Of a stretch of 64,000 bases of DNA, positions 16,710-26,436 are shown one piece after another. Made by a program: the position numbers and the translations under genes. Source of the stretch: Bradyrhizobium diazoefficiens (GTDB taxonomy: Bacteria; Pseudomonadota; Alphaproteobacteria; Rhizobiales; Xanthobacteraceae); assembly GCF_016616885.1 (NCBI RefSeq), contig NZ_CP067102.1, forward strand, positions 7,592,501 to 7,656,500. Reading direction: 5' to 3'. Below the pieces are notes generated by a model. The model was not told the DNA's origin. It saw nothing but the letters and a program-made list of their open reading frames with translations, and searched no databases. Position 1 is the stretch's first letter. Each line of letters opens with the position of its first letter.

Positions 16710-17738
16710 AGAGACACGCGGCACCACCGTACGCCTCTGACGCGTCTCCTGATGACGCTGCCCGCCGCGGCCGTCTCGCTTTTCTTCTCGTCCGCGCCGG
16801 CCTTCGCCGACCTCAAGATCTGCAACCGCATGTCCTACGTCGTCGAGGCCGCGATCGGCATCGACGACAAGGCGGCGACCGCGACGCGGGGCTGGTTCAG
16901 GATCGATCCCGCCACCTGCCGCGTGGTGGTGCAGGGCACGCTCACCGCCGACCGCATCCTGCTCAACGCCCGCGCGCTCGGCGTCTATGGCGCCTCGCCG
17001 ATCCCGCAGAACGGCAGGGACACGCTGTGCGTGGCGCAGGACAATTTCGTCATCGCGGCCGCGCGGCAGTGCCGCAGCGGACAGACGCAAGCCGCCTTCA
17101 CCCAGATCACGCCGACGCAAGGCGACGACGGCAATCTCGTCGCCTATCTCGCCGAGGATTCCGAATATGACGACGAGCAGGCCCGGCTCGCCGGCATCCA
17201 GCGGCTGCTTGTGATCGCGGGTTACGACATCGGCGCGATCGACGGCGTCGACGGACCGAAGACGCAGGCCGCACTGGCTGCGTTCCTGAAGAGCCGCGGG
17301 CTGTCCACCGACGTGGTCGCATCGCCGAATCTCTTCAAGACCATGGTCGATGCGGCGCAGACGCCGTCCACCAGCGGGCTCACCTGGTGCAACGACACGC
17401 CGCACAAGGTGATGGCGGCGGTCGCGACCGACGACGGCAAGTCGGTGACGAGCCGCGGCTGGTACCGCATCGATCCCAGGACATGCCTGCATCCTGATGT
17501 GAGCGGGCAACCGAAGCAGATCTTCAGCTTCGCGGAAGCGGTCGATGGCGACAACCGCGCCGTCAAGCTGAAGGACAAGCTGCTGAACTGGGGCGGCGAC
17601 AAGCAGCTCTGCACGCGCGAGACCAAATTCGAAACCAACGAGCAGACCGATTGCGGCGCGCGCGGATTTGCGGCGACGGGCTTTGGCGTGGTGGACATGT
17701 CGAGCGGCGGCAAGACGCTGCGCTTTGCGGTGCCTTGA
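16704..17738 (+). CDS. Exported DUF1036 protein with two DUF1036 repeats around a peptidoglycan-binding-like segment
   Basis: Up to 344 residues. A signal peptide runs through LLMTLPAAAVSLFFSSAPAF. Two related halves follow: LKICNRMSYVVEAAIGIDDK...RGWFRIDPATCRVVVQG and LTWCNDTPHKVMAAVATDDG...SRGWYRIDPRTCLHPDV, the DUF1036 pattern. Between them IQRLLVIAGYDIGAIDGVDG then PKTQAALAAFLKSRGL is a PG_binding_1-like three-helix module. The start is uncertain: ATG 16704 sits in a palindromic repeat, and ATG 16752 gives a shorter leader without basic residues. Envelope location is predicted. The function is unknown. Confidence 0.82.
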   Translation: MTRDTRHHRTPLTRLLMTLPAAAVSLFFSSAPAFADLKICNRMSYVVEAAIGIDDKAATATRGWFRIDPATCRVVVQGTLTADRILLNARALGVYGASPIPQNGRDTLCVAQDNFVIAAARQCRSGQTQAAFTQITPTQGDDGNLVAYLAEDSEYDDEQARLAGIQRLLVIAGYDIGAIDGVDGPKTQAALAAFLKSRGLSTDVVASPNLFKTMVDAAQTPSTSGLTWCNDTPHKVMAAVATDDGKSVTSRGWYRIDPRTCLHPDVSGQPKQIFSFAEAVDGDNRAVKLKDKLLNWGGDKQLCTRETKFETNEQTDCGARGFAATGFGVVDMSSGGKTLRFAVP

Positions 17739-17752
17739 TTGAGAGAGTTTTG

Positions 17753-18445
17753 ATGAAATCTCCCCGCGCGTTTACCCACGTCGACACCTGGGTGTTCGAC
17801 CTCGACAACACGCTCTATCCGCATCACGTCAATCTGTGGCAGCAGGTCGATGCGCGGATCGGGGAGTTCGTGTGCAACTGGCTGCAGGTCGGCCCGGAGG
17901 AAGCGCGCAGGATCCAGAAGGACTATTACCTGCGCTTCGGCACCACCATGCGCGGCATGATGACCCTGCATGGCGTGCGCGCCGACGACTATCTCGCTTA
18001 CGTGCACAGGATCGACCATTCGCCGCTGGAGCCGAACCCGGCGCTCGGCGCGGCCATCGCAAAATTGCCGGGGCGAAAACTGATCCTGACCAACGGCTCG
18101 GTCGACCATGTCGATGCGGTGCTGGCGCGGCTCGGGCTCGGCTCACATTTCGACGGCGTGTTCGACATCATCGCCGCCGAGTTCGAACCGAAGCCCGCGG
18201 CGCTGACCTACCGGAAATTCCTCAGCCTGCATGCGGTCGACCCGACCAAGGCCGCTATGTTCGAAGACCTCGCCCGCAACCTCACCGTCCCGCATGAGCT
18301 CGGCATGACCACGGTGCTGGTGGTGCCTGACGGCACCAAGGAAGTGGTGCGCGAGGATTGGGAACTGGAAGGCCGCGATGCCGCCCATGTCGACCACGTC
18401 ACGGATGATCTGGCCGGGTTTTTGGCCAGGGTGTCGCCACGCTAA
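17753..18445 (+). CDS. Pyrimidine 5'-nucleotidase-like HAD hydrolase
   Basis: 230 residues. HAD motif I is [20 protein letters not shown] (nucleophile and general-acid Asp), motif II is LILTNGS, the motif III Lys is in [15 protein letters not shown], and motif IV is [11 protein letters not shown]. The YP after DNTL and the helical cap [20 protein letters not shown] are typical of the SDT1/PYNR-type pyrimidine 5'-nucleotidases. It starts 15 bp after the DUF1036 gene and may be co-transcribed with it. The substrate is inferred from family only. Confidence 0.9.
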   Translation: MKSPRAFTHVDTWVFDLDNTLYPHHVNLWQQVDARIGEFVCNWLQVGPEEARRIQKDYYLRFGTTMRGMMTLHGVRADDYLAYVHRIDHSPLEPNPALGAAIAKLPGRKLILTNGSVDHVDAVLARLGLGSHFDGVFDIIAAEFEPKPAALTYRKFLSLHAVDPTKAAMFEDLARNLTVPHELGMTTVLVVPDGTKEVVREDWELEGRDAAHVDHVTDDLAGFLARVSPR

Positions 18446-18451
18446 CCGCCG

Positions 18452-18485
18452 ACGTCCCGGGGCGCGAAGCGAGCCCGGGACGACG
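18452..18485. repeat. Short palindromic hairpin
   Basis: CGTCCCGGGGCGCGAAGCGAGCCCGGGACG lies between the nucleotidase gene and dapD. It is a degenerate member of the intergenic palindrome set and could also act as a terminator-like structure, though it has no T-run. Confidence 0.6.
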
Positions 18486-18572
18486 GTGGAGTATGCCTTG
18501 ACTCCACCTCTCCAAATCCCGAAAAAGCGCCCCAATCCATCAAAATTCCCGTCTGCCACTGAGGAAATCCCG

Positions 18573-19418
18573 ATGTCCCTGTCCGCCCTGGAATCCACCA
18601 TCAACAGCGCCTTCGACGCGCGCGACGGCATCTCGACATCGACCAAGGGCGAAGTGCGCGAGGCCGTGAACCAGTCGCTGGAGATTCTGGACAAGGGCGA
18701 GGCACGCGTTGCCGAGCGCGGCACTGATGGCAAGTGGAAGGTCAATCAGTGGCTGAAGAAGGCCGTGCTGCTCTCCTTCCGCCTCAACGACATGGACGTC
18801 ATTCCCGGCGGCCCGGGCCAGGCGAACTGGTGGGACAAGGTGCCCTCGAAGTTCGAAGGCTGGGGCCCGAACCGTTTTCGCGATGCCGGCTTTCGCGCGG
18901 TGCCCGGCGCCGTGGTGCGCCGCTCGGCCTTCATTGCCAAGAACGTCGTGCTGATGCCGTCCTTCGTCAATCTCGGCGCCTATGTCGATGAGAGCACCAT
19001 GGTCGACACCTGGGCGACCGTCGGCTCCTGCGCGCAGATCGGCAAGCGCGTGCACATCTCCGGCGGCGCCGGCATCGGCGGCGTGCTCGAGCCGCTCCAG
19101 GCCGAGCCCGTCATCATCGAGGACGACTGCTTCATCGGCGCGCGCTCCGAGGTCGCCGAGGGCGTCATCGTGCGCAAGGGCGCGGTGCTGTCGATGGGCG
19201 TGTTCCTGGGCGCCTCGACCAAGATCGTCGACCGCGAGACCGGCGAGATCTTCATGGGCGAAGTGCCGGAGTATTCGGTGGTGGTGCCCGGCGCGCTGCC
19301 CGGCAAGCCGATGAAGAACGGCCAGATCGGCCCGAGCACCGCCTGCGCGGTGATCGTCAAGCGCGTCGACGAGCGCACGCGGTCGAAGACCAGCATCAAC
19401 GAGCTGCTGCGGGATTAA
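18573..19418 (+). CDS. dapD: 2,3,4,5-tetrahydropyridine-2,6-dicarboxylate N-succinyltransferase
   Basis: 281 residues from ATG 18573, the family start ([20 protein letters not shown]), not the upstream in-frame ATG. It transfers succinyl from succinyl-CoA to tetrahydrodipicolinate in the succinylase branch of lysine/meso-DAP synthesis. The C-terminal half is a left-handed beta-helix of hexapeptide repeats ([60 protein letters not shown]). Its product is used two steps later by dapE, which lies directly downstream. Confidence 0.98.
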   Translation: MSLSALESTINSAFDARDGISTSTKGEVREAVNQSLEILDKGEARVAERGTDGKWKVNQWLKKAVLLSFRLNDMDVIPGGPGQANWWDKVPSKFEGWGPNRFRDAGFRAVPGAVVRRSAFIAKNVVLMPSFVNLGAYVDESTMVDTWATVGSCAQIGKRVHISGGAGIGGVLEPLQAEPVIIEDDCFIGARSEVAEGVIVRKGAVLSMGVFLGASTKIVDRETGEIFMGEVPEYSVVVPGALPGKPMKNGQIGPSTACAVIVKRVDERTRSKTSINELLRD

Positions 19419-19490
19419 GTTCTACCGCGAACTGGAATTTGTCCCGCCCAGCGCTAGCCCACCCGGCGGCATGCATGTTAAGCGGGGCGC

Positions 19491-20657
19491 ATGACCGATG
19501 CCCTGTCCATTGCCCGCGACCTCATCCGCTGCCCCTCCGTCACCCCGGCTGACGCCGGTGCACTGGGAGTGCTCGAAAAGGCTCTCAATGAAGCCGGCTT
19601 CACCTGCCACCGTGTGACCTTCAGCGAACCCGGCACCGCCGATGTCGACAATCTCTACGCGCGGATCGGCACAGAAGGGCCGCACATCAGCTTCGCCGGC
19701 CATACCGACGTGGTGCCGCCCGGCGACGAAAGCGCCTGGAGTGTCGGGGCGTTCTCGGGCGAAGTGAAGGACGGTTTCCTGCACGGCCGCGGCGCAGTCG
19801 ACATGAAGGGCGGCATCGCCTGCTCGGTCGCCGCGGTGCTGGAGCATCTCGCCGCCAACGACGGCAAGCCGCGTGCGGACGGCACGGGCTCGATCTCGTT
19901 CCTGATCACCGGCGACGAGGAAGACGTCTCGATCAACGGCACGATCAAGCTGCTGAAATGGGCGGCGGAGCGCGGCGAGACATTCGATCATTGCGTGCTC
20001 GGCGAGCCCTCCAATGTCGAGACGCTGGGCGACACCATCAAGGTTGGCCGCCGCGGCTCGCAATCCGGCACGCTGTATGTCGACGGCGTTCAGGGCCACG
20101 TCGCCTATCCGCATCGCGCGGCCAATCCGGTGCCGGACATTTCGAGGCTGATCGTGGCCATCAGCGACGAACCGCTCGATCATGGCAGCGCGCAGTTCCA
20201 GGCGTCCAATCTCGAATTCACCTCGGTGGACGTCGGCAACAAGGCCAACAACGTCATCCCCGGTGAGGCCCGCGCAAAGTTCAACATCCGCTACAATGAC
20301 AACCATACGCAGGCGAGCCTGCGCGAGCTGGTCGAGACGCGACTGACAAAAGCCTGCGGCAACCGCATCCGCGCCCGCATTGTCTGGGAGCCCTCGAACT
20401 CCAACGTGTTCGTCACCAAGCCCGGCCCGTTCACCGACCTCGCAGTGTCCGCGATCGAGGAAGTGACGGGCCGCAAGCCGGAGCTGTCGACCTCAGGCGG
20501 CACCTCGGACGCCCGCTTCATCTCGAGCTATTGCCCGGTGATCGAGTTCGGTCTGGTCGGCCAGACCATGCACCAGGTCAACGAGCGCGTGCCGGTCAAG
20601 GATCTGGAGAAGCTGACGCAGGTGTATCGCGGGATTTTGACGCGGTATTTTGGGTAG
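19491..20657 (+). CDS. dapE: Succinyl-diaminopimelate desuccinylase
   Basis: 388 residues, an M20 zinc peptidase that removes succinate from N-succinyl-LL-diaminopimelate. Metal and catalytic motifs are [18 protein letters not shown] (His, with the catalytic Asp), [15 protein letters not shown] (bridging Asp), [14 protein letters not shown] (catalytic Glu pair) and [20 protein letters not shown] with a C-terminal His in [11 protein letters not shown]. The start ATG 19491 follows dapD by 72 bp, so the two DAP genes probably form one unit. Confidence 0.98.
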   Translation: MTDALSIARDLIRCPSVTPADAGALGVLEKALNEAGFTCHRVTFSEPGTADVDNLYARIGTEGPHISFAGHTDVVPPGDESAWSVGAFSGEVKDGFLHGRGAVDMKGGIACSVAAVLEHLAANDGKPRADGTGSISFLITGDEEDVSINGTIKLLKWAAERGETFDHCVLGEPSNVETLGDTIKVGRRGSQSGTLYVDGVQGHVAYPHRAANPVPDISRLIVAISDEPLDHGSAQFQASNLEFTSVDVGNKANNVIPGEARAKFNIRYNDNHTQASLRELVETRLTKACGNRIRARIVWEPSNSNVFVTKPGPFTDLAVSAIEEVTGRKPELSTSGGTSDARFISSYCPVIEFGLVGQTMHQVNERVPVKDLEKLTQVYRGILTRYFG

Positions 20658-20684
20658 GGTGCTGTTGTCGCCACAAGCTCCGCT

Positions 20685-20804
20685 GTCATCGCCCCGCCTT
20701 GTGCGCAATTGCGCACTGGGGCGGGCGATCCAGTATTCCAGAGACGGTGCTTGAGCCGAGAAGCCGCGGCGTACTGGATGCCCGCCTTCGCGGGGCATGA
20801 CACC
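20685..20804. repeat. Palindromic repeat, CCCGCCTTCGCGGGGCATGACA/TACTGGAT family
   Basis: The left arm GTCATCGCCCCGCC and right arm GGGGCATGAC enclose CCAGTATTCC and GTACTGGATGCCCGCCTTCG. Related copies are at 24443-24543 and 45292-45471. This one sits between the convergent ends of dapE and truA and may serve both as terminator and boundary. Confidence 0.75.
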
Positions 20805-20847
20805 GAGGGCGTAGTGAGAGCGCGCGTACTCCGCACTCTCGCTCACC

Positions 20848-21585
20848 TCAATAATCCACCTTCACCAGATACAGCCCCTCAGGCGGCGCGACGATGCCGC
20901 AGGCGGCGCGGCTGCGGGCCTCTAGCGCTGCGGAGAGATCGTCCGCGGTCCAGCGGCCTTCGCCGACCCAGACCAGCGAGCCCACCATCGAGCGCACCTG
21001 ACTGTGTAGGAACGAGCGCGCCGACGTGACGATGGTGATCTCGCGCCCATCGCGCAGCACATCGAGCTGATCGAGCGTCTTCTCGGGCGATTTCGCCTGG
21101 CACTCGGTGTCGCGAAAGGTCGTGAAGTCGTGCTTGCCGAGCAGGCGCTGCGCCGCTGCATGCATCGCGTCGGCATCGAGCCGCCGCGGCACGCGCCAGG
21201 CATGGCCGATATCGAGCGCGAGATTGGCGCGGGTGTTGATGACGCGGTAGCGATAATGGCGCTTCACGGCCGAGAAGCGCGCTTCGAACGTGTCGGGCAC
21301 GATCTCGGCCTCGAGCACCGCAATCGGATGCGGGCGCAGATGCGCGTTCAGCCCGTCACGAAAACGGCCCGGCGGAAATTGCTTCTCGATGTCGACATGC
21401 GCAACCTGGCCGCGCGCATGCACGCCGGCATCCGTGCGGCCGGCGCCATGCACCCGCAGATCCGCGCCGGTCATCGCCTTCACCGCCGCTTCCAGCGCAC
21501 CCTGCACCGAGGGCAGCGTGTCCTGGACCTGCCAGCCGAAGAACGGCGCGCCGTCATATTCGATGGTGAGCTTGTAGCGGGGCAT
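20848..21585 (-). CDS. truA: tRNA pseudouridine synthase A
   Basis: 245 residues. It isomerises uridines 38-40 in the tRNA anticodon stem-loop. The catalytic Asp is in [19 protein letters not shown], and the N-terminus [19 protein letters not shown] is typical. [24 protein letters not shown] sequence ([20 protein letters not shown]) near the C-terminus is the second conserved block. The start codon overlaps the stop of fmt by one base, giving the order def-fmt-truA. Confidence 0.98.
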   Translation of the reverse strand: MPRYKLTIEYDGAPFFGWQVQDTLPSVQGALEAAVKAMTGADLRVHGAGRTDAGVHARGQVAHVDIEKQFPPGRFRDGLNAHLRPHPIAVLEAEIVPDTFEARFSAVKRHYRYRVINTRANLALDIGHAWRVPRRLDADAMHAAAQRLLGKHDFTTFRDTECQAKSPEKTLDQLDVLRDGREITIVTSARSFLHSQVRSMVGSLVWVGEGRWTADDLSAALEARSRAACGIVAPPEGLYLVKVDY

Positions 21586-22520
21586 CAGATGAGCCGCATG
21601 GGCGGCTCGACCTTCACGCCGCGCAAGAAGTCCACCGCCTGCATCCGGGCCTTGCCTTCGCGCTGCAGCTCGAGGATGCGGATCGCACCCTCGCCGCAGG
21701 CGATGGTGAGCTGGCCATCGAGCACCTCGCCCGGCGCACCGGCGCCCTTTGCGAGCTCACAGCGCAAAATTTTTACGCGCGCATTCTCCGTAATACCGGC
21801 GAGCTCTGCCCAGGCGCCGGGAAACGGCGACAGGCCGTGGATGTGGCGCAGCACCGCGTGCGCGGACTTGCTCCAGTCGATCCGCGCCTCCGCCTTGTCG
21901 ATCTTGGCGGCATAGGTGACCCCGTCCTCGCTCTGTTTTTTGAGCTGGAGCGCGCTGCGGTCGAGCGCGGCCATCGCGCGCACCATCAGATCGGCACCAA
22001 GCCGGGACAGGCGATCGTGCAGATCGAGCGCGGTCATATTGTCGGTGATCGCGAGCCGCTCGGCCATGGCGACGTCGCCAGTGTCGAGACCGACATCCAT
22101 CTTCATCACCATCACGCCACTCTCGGCATCGCCGGCCATGATCGCGCGGTTGATGGGCGCCGCGCCGCGCCAGCGCGGCAGCAGCGAGGCGTGAAGGTTG
22201 TAGCAGCCGAGCTTTGGCGCATCGAGGATCGCCTGCGGCAGGATCATGCCGTAGGCGACGACGACGGCGGCATCGGCGTCAAACGCGCTAAACGCGTCGA
22301 GCGCTTCCTGCGTCTTCAGCGTCTTCGGCGTCAGCACGGGCACGCCGAGCTTTCGCGCAGCCTCTTCAACCGGGGTTGGCTGCAATTGCAGCCCGCGCCG
22401 GCCGCCCGGCTTCGGCGCGCGGGTATAGACGGCCACGATCTCGTGGCCGTGCGCGACGAGCGCGAGCAGCGTCGGCACGGAGAAATCGGGCGTGCCCATG
22501 AAGATCAGGCGGAGGGGCAT
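21585..22520 (-). CDS. fmt: Methionyl-tRNA formyltransferase
   Basis: 311 residues. It formylates initiator Met-tRNA using 10-formyl-THF. The N-terminus [20 protein letters not shown], the catalytic N-H-D set around [20 protein letters not shown] and [15 protein letters not shown], and the C-terminal OB-like domain ([31 protein letters not shown]) are all present. It is 12 bp downstream of def and one base overlapping with truA, the standard deformylase-formyltransferase operon. Confidence 0.98.
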   Translation of the reverse strand: MPLRLIFMGTPDFSVPTLLALVAHGHEIVAVYTRAPKPGGRRGLQLQPTPVEEAARKLGVPVLTPKTLKTQEALDAFSAFDADAAVVVAYGMILPQAILDAPKLGCYNLHASLLPRWRGAAPINRAIMAGDAESGVMVMKMDVGLDTGDVAMAERLAITDNMTALDLHDRLSRLGADLMVRAMAALDRSALQLKKQSEDGVTYAAKIDKAEARIDWSKSAHAVLRHIHGLSPFPGAWAELAGITENARVKILRCELAKGAGAPGEVLDGQLTIACGEGAIRILELQREGKARMQAVDFLRGVKVEPPMRLI

Positions 22521-22532
22521 CGACGGAGAACC

Positions 22533-23057
22533 TTACTCCGCGCGCTTGGCGGCTTTCTCGAACTTCTTGATCACGCGGTCGCGCTTGAGCTTTGAGAGAT
22601 AGTCGACGAACAGCACGCCGTTGAGATGGTCGATTTCGTGCTGGATGCAGGTGGCGTAGAGGCCTTCGGCATCCTCCTCGTGCACCTTGCCGTCCAGATC
22701 CGTGAAACGCACGCGCACTTTCGCCGGCCTCTCGACTTCCTCGTAATATTCGGGGATCGACAGGCAGCCTTCCTCGTAGACCGACAGATCCTCGGACGAC
22801 GCGATGATCTCGGGATTGATGAAGACGCGTGGCTCCGGCTTGGTCTCGCCGTCCTGGTTGGGCTTGGCGAGGTCCATGGTGATCAGCCGTAGCGGCTGCG
22901 CAATCTGGATCGCCGCCAGGCCAATGCCGGGCGCGTCGTACATGGTTTCGAACATGTCATCGGCAAGCTTGCGGATCTCCGGCGTGACCTTCTCGATCGG
23001 CTTGGAGACCAGACGCAGCTGCTTGTCGGGCAGGATGATGATTTCTCTGAGGGCCAT
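22533..23057 (-). CDS. def: Peptide deformylase
   Basis: 174 residues from ATG 23057 ([20 protein letters not shown]). It removes N-formyl groups from nascent proteins. All three metal/catalytic motifs are canonical: [21 protein letters not shown] (ligand Cys) and [14 protein letters not shown] (two ligand His, catalytic Glu). The C-terminal extension [20 protein letters not shown] is typical of type 1B enzymes. It is the first gene of def-fmt-truA and is divergent from rmuC. Confidence 0.98.
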   Translation of the reverse strand: MALREIIILPDKQLRLVSKPIEKVTPEIRKLADDMFETMYDAPGIGLAAIQIAQPLRLITMDLAKPNQDGETKPEPRVFINPEIIASSEDLSVYEEGCLSIPEYYEEVERPAKVRVRFTDLDGKVHEEDAEGLYATCIQHEIDHLNGVLFVDYLSKLKRDRVIKKFEKAAKRAE

Positions 23058-23109
23058 GGCGGGCGATTTAAGCCGCGCGCGACAAGCGGTCAATGCGGCC
23101 GGGAACGCG

Positions 23110-23177
23110 TTAACACTCCGCTAACCATAAAACTTGTTTCGTTAATCATAAAAATTAGGGGTCGATTAACCATAAAT
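23110..23177. promoter_or_regulatory. Divergent def/rmuC control region with repeated TTAACCATAAA-like boxes
   Basis: An AT-rich stretch in a GC-rich genome. TTAA at 23110-23113, seven bases, then CTAA at 23121-23124 resembles the CtrA box TTAA-N7-TTAA with one mismatch. Three similar blocks follow one another: CTAACCATAAAA (23121-23132), GTTAATCATAAAAA (23141-23154) and ATTAACCATAAAT (23165-23177). A GAATC (CcrM GANTC) site lies at about 23205. Cell-cycle control is inferred from these motifs only. Confidence 0.4.
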
Positions 23178-23225
23178 GTTCGCTATTCGTTCGTATGACC
23201 TGGCGAATCGGCTAGAAGGGCTGGC

Positions 23226-24428
23226 ATGAACGAGATCATTTTCATGCTTGGCGACTGGCCGCTGCGTACACTCGATGCGCTGATCGGCTTCGGCGCCCTG
23301 GTCCTCATCCTGCTGATCATCATTGCGGTCGTGATCGCGCGGTCCGGGCGGCGCGGCGCGGAACTCGCGATGGCGAGCGCCATCCGCGCCGACGAGCTGG
23401 AGGAGCGCCTCAGCCAGGTCCTGCACGCCCAGAGCGAGGCCGCCGGCCGAGCCGACGCCATGACCCAGGCACTGGCCGGCCGCCAGGCCGAGATGGCCCG
23501 GGCGGTCAACGAGCGGCTGGATTCGGTGACCCATCGGGTCGGCCAGTCCATGGAACACTCGACCCGCAACACCATGGAGAGCCTGCGCGCGCTGCACGAG
23601 CGGCTCGGCATCATCGACAACGCGCACAAGAACCTCACCGACCTCACCACGCAGGTGACGACGTTGCGCGACGTGCTCGCCAACAAGCAGTCGCGCGGCG
23701 CCTTTGGCCAGGCGCGGATGGAGGCGATCGTCCAGGACGGCCTGCCGAAGGGGGCTTACGAATTCCAGTTCACGCTCTCGACCGGAAAGCGGCCCGATTG
23801 CGTCGTGTTCCTGCCCGACAAGCGCCCGCTCTGTATCGACGCAAAATTTCCGCTGGAGGCGATGACCGCGCTGCACGACGCCCGCACCGACGAGGAGAAG
23901 CGCGCCGCCACGCAGCGGCTGCGCGGCGACGTGATGAAGCATGTCAGCGACATCGCGGAAAAATACCTCGTCACCGGCGAGACCCAGGAAATGGCGCTGA
24001 TGTTCGTGCCATCGGAATCGGTCTACGCTGAGATCCATGATGGTTTCGACGACGTGATCCAGAAGGCCTATCGCGCCAAGGTCGTGCTGGTGTCGCCCTC
24101 GCTGCTGATGCTCGCGATCCAGGTGATGCAGCAGATCATGAAGGACGCGCGCATGCGCGACGCCGCCGACCAGATCCAGACCGAGGTGATCAAGCTCGGC
24201 GACGATCTCGGCCGCCTGCGCGACCGCGTGCTGAAACTGCAGAAGCACTTTGCCGACGCGAACGAGGACGTCCGCCAGATCCTGATCTCCGCCGACAAGA
24301 TCGAGAAGCGCGCAGGGCGAATCGAGGAGCTCGATTTCAGCAAGACCGACGCGCCCGCGGACGGCCCGCGGCTGGTGGCGTCAGGCGCGGCCGAGTTGTT
24401 TCCGAGGAAGCTCCAGGCGGGGGAGTGA
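23226..24428 (+). CDS. rmuC: DNA recombination protein RmuC
   Basis: 400 residues. RmuC limits inversions at short inverted repeats and carries an endonuclease-like fold. An N-terminal membrane anchor (ALVLILLIIIAVVIARSGRR) is followed by a coiled-coil (ELEERLSQVLHAQSEAAGRA to about 130) and the RmuC domain: RPDCVVFLPDKRPLCIDAKF (PD-(D/E)xK-type D...DAK) and LVTGETQEMALMFVPSESVY. The gene is close to a genome full of inverted repeats, but this linkage is only suggestive. Confidence 0.95.
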   Translation: MNEIIFMLGDWPLRTLDALIGFGALVLILLIIIAVVIARSGRRGAELAMASAIRADELEERLSQVLHAQSEAAGRADAMTQALAGRQAEMARAVNERLDSVTHRVGQSMEHSTRNTMESLRALHERLGIIDNAHKNLTDLTTQVTTLRDVLANKQSRGAFGQARMEAIVQDGLPKGAYEFQFTLSTGKRPDCVVFLPDKRPLCIDAKFPLEAMTALHDARTDEEKRAATQRLRGDVMKHVSDIAEKYLVTGETQEMALMFVPSESVYAEIHDGFDDVIQKAYRAKVVLVSPSLLMLAIQVMQQIMKDARMRDAADQIQTEVIKLGDDLGRLRDRVLKLQKHFADANEDVRQILISADKIEKRAGRIEELDFSKTDAPADGPRLVASGAAELFPRKLQAGE

Positions 24429-24442
24429 GATTGAGGCGCACT

Positions 24443-24543
24443 GTCATGCCCCGCGAAGGCGGGTATCCAGTACGCTGGGACGGCTGTGGTTGAATCCAGA
24501 CGCCGGTGGGTACTGGATCGTCCGCCTTCGCGGACGATGACAC
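24443..24543. repeat. Palindromic repeat, CCCGCGAAGGCGGG/TACTGGAT family
   Basis: The left unit GTCATGCCCCGCGAAGGCGGGTATCCAGTA and right unit TACTGGATCGTCCGCCTTCGCGGACGATGACA are inverted relative to each other between rmuC and the AmpG-like gene. It belongs to the same family as 20685-20804. Confidence 0.8.
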
Positions 24544-24597
24544 CGAGAAGGCGACGACACCTCCCTCGTGGCCCCCAGAATCTGCTAACACCTTCCC

Positions 24598-25962
24598 ATG
24601 ACCGCACCCGACGCGACCTCGCCCGCCGGAACTGATGCCCCCGCGACCTCCTGGCACGACAGCCTGGCTGTTTACCTGCAACCGCGGGTGCTGATCGTGC
24701 TGTTCCTCGGCTTCTCCTCGGGGCTGCCGCTGGCACTGTCGGGGTCGACGCTGCTGGTGTGGATGCGCGAGGCCGGCGTCGATCTCAAGACCATCGGACT
24801 GTTTGCGCTGGTCGGCACGCCCTACACGCTGAAATTCCTCTGGGCGCCGCTGGTGGACGCGCTGCATGTGCCGCTGTTCACCCGCGCCTTTGGCCGGCGG
24901 CGCGGCTGGCTGCTGTTCTCGCAATTGCTGCTGATCATCGCGATCCTGCTGCTGGCGATGACCGATCCCGCGCGCTCGCCGTTCTACGTCGCACTCGGTG
25001 CGCTCTTGGTGGCAACGACCTCGTCGACGCAGGACATCGTGGTCGACGCCTTCCGCGTCGAGAGCCTGCCCGAGAGCGAGCAGGCCGCCGGCATGGCCGC
25101 CTACGTCGCGGCTTACCGCATCGGCATGCTGGTCTCGACTGCCGGGGCGCTGTTCATGGTCTCCGGCTTCGAGAGCACCGGCATCACGCGCAGCTCGGCC
25201 TGGATGTGGGGCTATGTGGTGATGGCGTCGATGGTGCTGATCGGAACGATCACGGCACTCGTGGCGACCGAGCCCGAGCCATCGGTACGGGCGGAAGCTG
25301 CGACGCACGAAGAGTCCGCATTCACGCGCGTGCTGCACGCGGCGATCGGCGCCTTCTCCGAATTCCTGTCGCGCAAGGACGCGCTCGCGGCGCTCGCCTT
25401 CGTCGTGCTGTTCAAATTCACGGACGCGTTCTCGGGCACCATGACCGCGCCGTTCGTGATCGACCTCGGCTTCACCCGCAACGACTATGCGGCGATCGTG
25501 AAGGGCGTCGGCCTCGCCGCGACCCTGATCGGCGGCTTTGCCGGCGGTTTTGTCGCGCGGCGTTACTCGCTGGCGACTTCGCTCTGGATCGGCGGCGTGG
25601 TGCAGGCGCTGGCCAATTTGACCTTCTCCTGGCTCGCCATAGTCGGCACCAATCAATGGGCACTGGCGCTCGCGATCTGCGCCGAGAATTTCACCAGCGC
25701 CATCGGCACCGTGATCTTCGTCGCCTATCTCTCGGCGCTGTGCCAGAACCCGCTGCACACGGCGACACAATATGCGCTGCTCACCGCGCTTGCAGCGGTG
25801 GGGCGGACCTATCTGTCGTCAGGGGCCGGTTTCGTGGCGGATACGACCGGCTGGCCGCTGTTCTTTGTGATCTGCGTGCTGGTGGCGATCCCGAGCCTGG
25901 TGCTGCTGACCTGGTTGCAGAAGCGCGGGCATTTTGAGGCGCTGGGGCCGGTGCGGGTGTAG
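24598..25962 (+). CDS. AmpG-like MFS permease (muropeptide or related substrate)
   Basis: 454 residues with about 12 hydrophobic segments. The N-terminal signature VLIVLFLGFSSGLPLALSGS then TLLVWMREAGVDLKTIGLFA and LKFLWAPLVDALHVP followed by FGRRRGWLLFSQLLL is that of the PAT/AmpG family. STQDIVVDAFRVESLPESEQ continues the family match. AmpG imports anhydromuropeptides for recycling and beta-lactamase signalling; whether this one does so or takes another solute is not shown by context. No ampC/ampR lies nearby. Confidence 0.88.
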   Translation: MTAPDATSPAGTDAPATSWHDSLAVYLQPRVLIVLFLGFSSGLPLALSGSTLLVWMREAGVDLKTIGLFALVGTPYTLKFLWAPLVDALHVPLFTRAFGRRRGWLLFSQLLLIIAILLLAMTDPARSPFYVALGALLVATTSSTQDIVVDAFRVESLPESEQAAGMAAYVAAYRIGMLVSTAGALFMVSGFESTGITRSSAWMWGYVVMASMVLIGTITALVATEPEPSVRAEAATHEESAFTRVLHAAIGAFSEFLSRKDALAALAFVVLFKFTDAFSGTMTAPFVIDLGFTRNDYAAIVKGVGLAATLIGGFAGGFVARRYSLATSLWIGGVVQALANLTFSWLAIVGTNQWALALAICAENFTSAIGTVIFVAYLSALCQNPLHTATQYALLTALAAVGRTYLSSGAGFVADTTGWPLFFVICVLVAIPSLVLLTWLQKRGHFEALGPVRV

Positions 25963-25974
25963 AGCCGCGCCCTC

Positions 25975-26409
25975 CTACTTCCTCACCAAACTCCACTTCG
26001 TGATCACGGCCTCGCTCATCTGGCCGGGATCGCTGGCGCAGGCGACCTCGTCGACCTTGACCGAGATCTCCTTGCCGGCGAACGATTTCAGCTGCGCGGC
26101 TTGCGCGTCGCCGTTGGGAACGAGCTGGAAGGTCTCAGGCCCGGTCTCGAGATCGCACAGCCCGTTCGGCGCCGGCAGGCGGCGCGGCTCGGAGGTGATC
26201 TGGTACATCGCAATCCGCTTGCCGGCGTTCTTGACGTCGCGCACTTTCATGGCGTTCAGCTCGCCCGAGAGCACCTCGCCGGCGCCGATCGGCTTGCCGG
26301 GCTTCGAGGGCAGCGGCGCCTCGCCGTCCTGCTGCGCGGCGATGGCCGGGGTCACCAGCAGCAGCATCGTCGCGACCAAAGCCGATCGTGTGGCGAATCG
26401 TTTCGTCAT
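25975..26409 (-). CDS. Exported hypothetical protein
   Basis: 144 residues with a signal peptide (RFATRSALVATMLLLVTPAI then AAQQDG). Mature sequence contains GEVLSGELNAMKVRDVKNAG and LCDLETGPETFQLVPN, plus two Cys (LCDL, VACASD) that could form a disulfide. I do not recognise a domain. It lies 27 bp downstream of recR on the same strand and may be read through from that cluster. Confidence 0.8.
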   Translation of the reverse strand: MTKRFATRSALVATMLLLVTPAIAAQQDGEAPLPSKPGKPIGAGEVLSGELNAMKVRDVKNAGKRIAMYQITSEPRRLPAPNGLCDLETGPETFQLVPNGDAQAAQLKSFAGKEISVKVDEVACASDPGQMSEAVITKWSLVRK

Positions 26410-26436
26410 GTCGTCCGTTCCGTCAAGTCTGGATGG

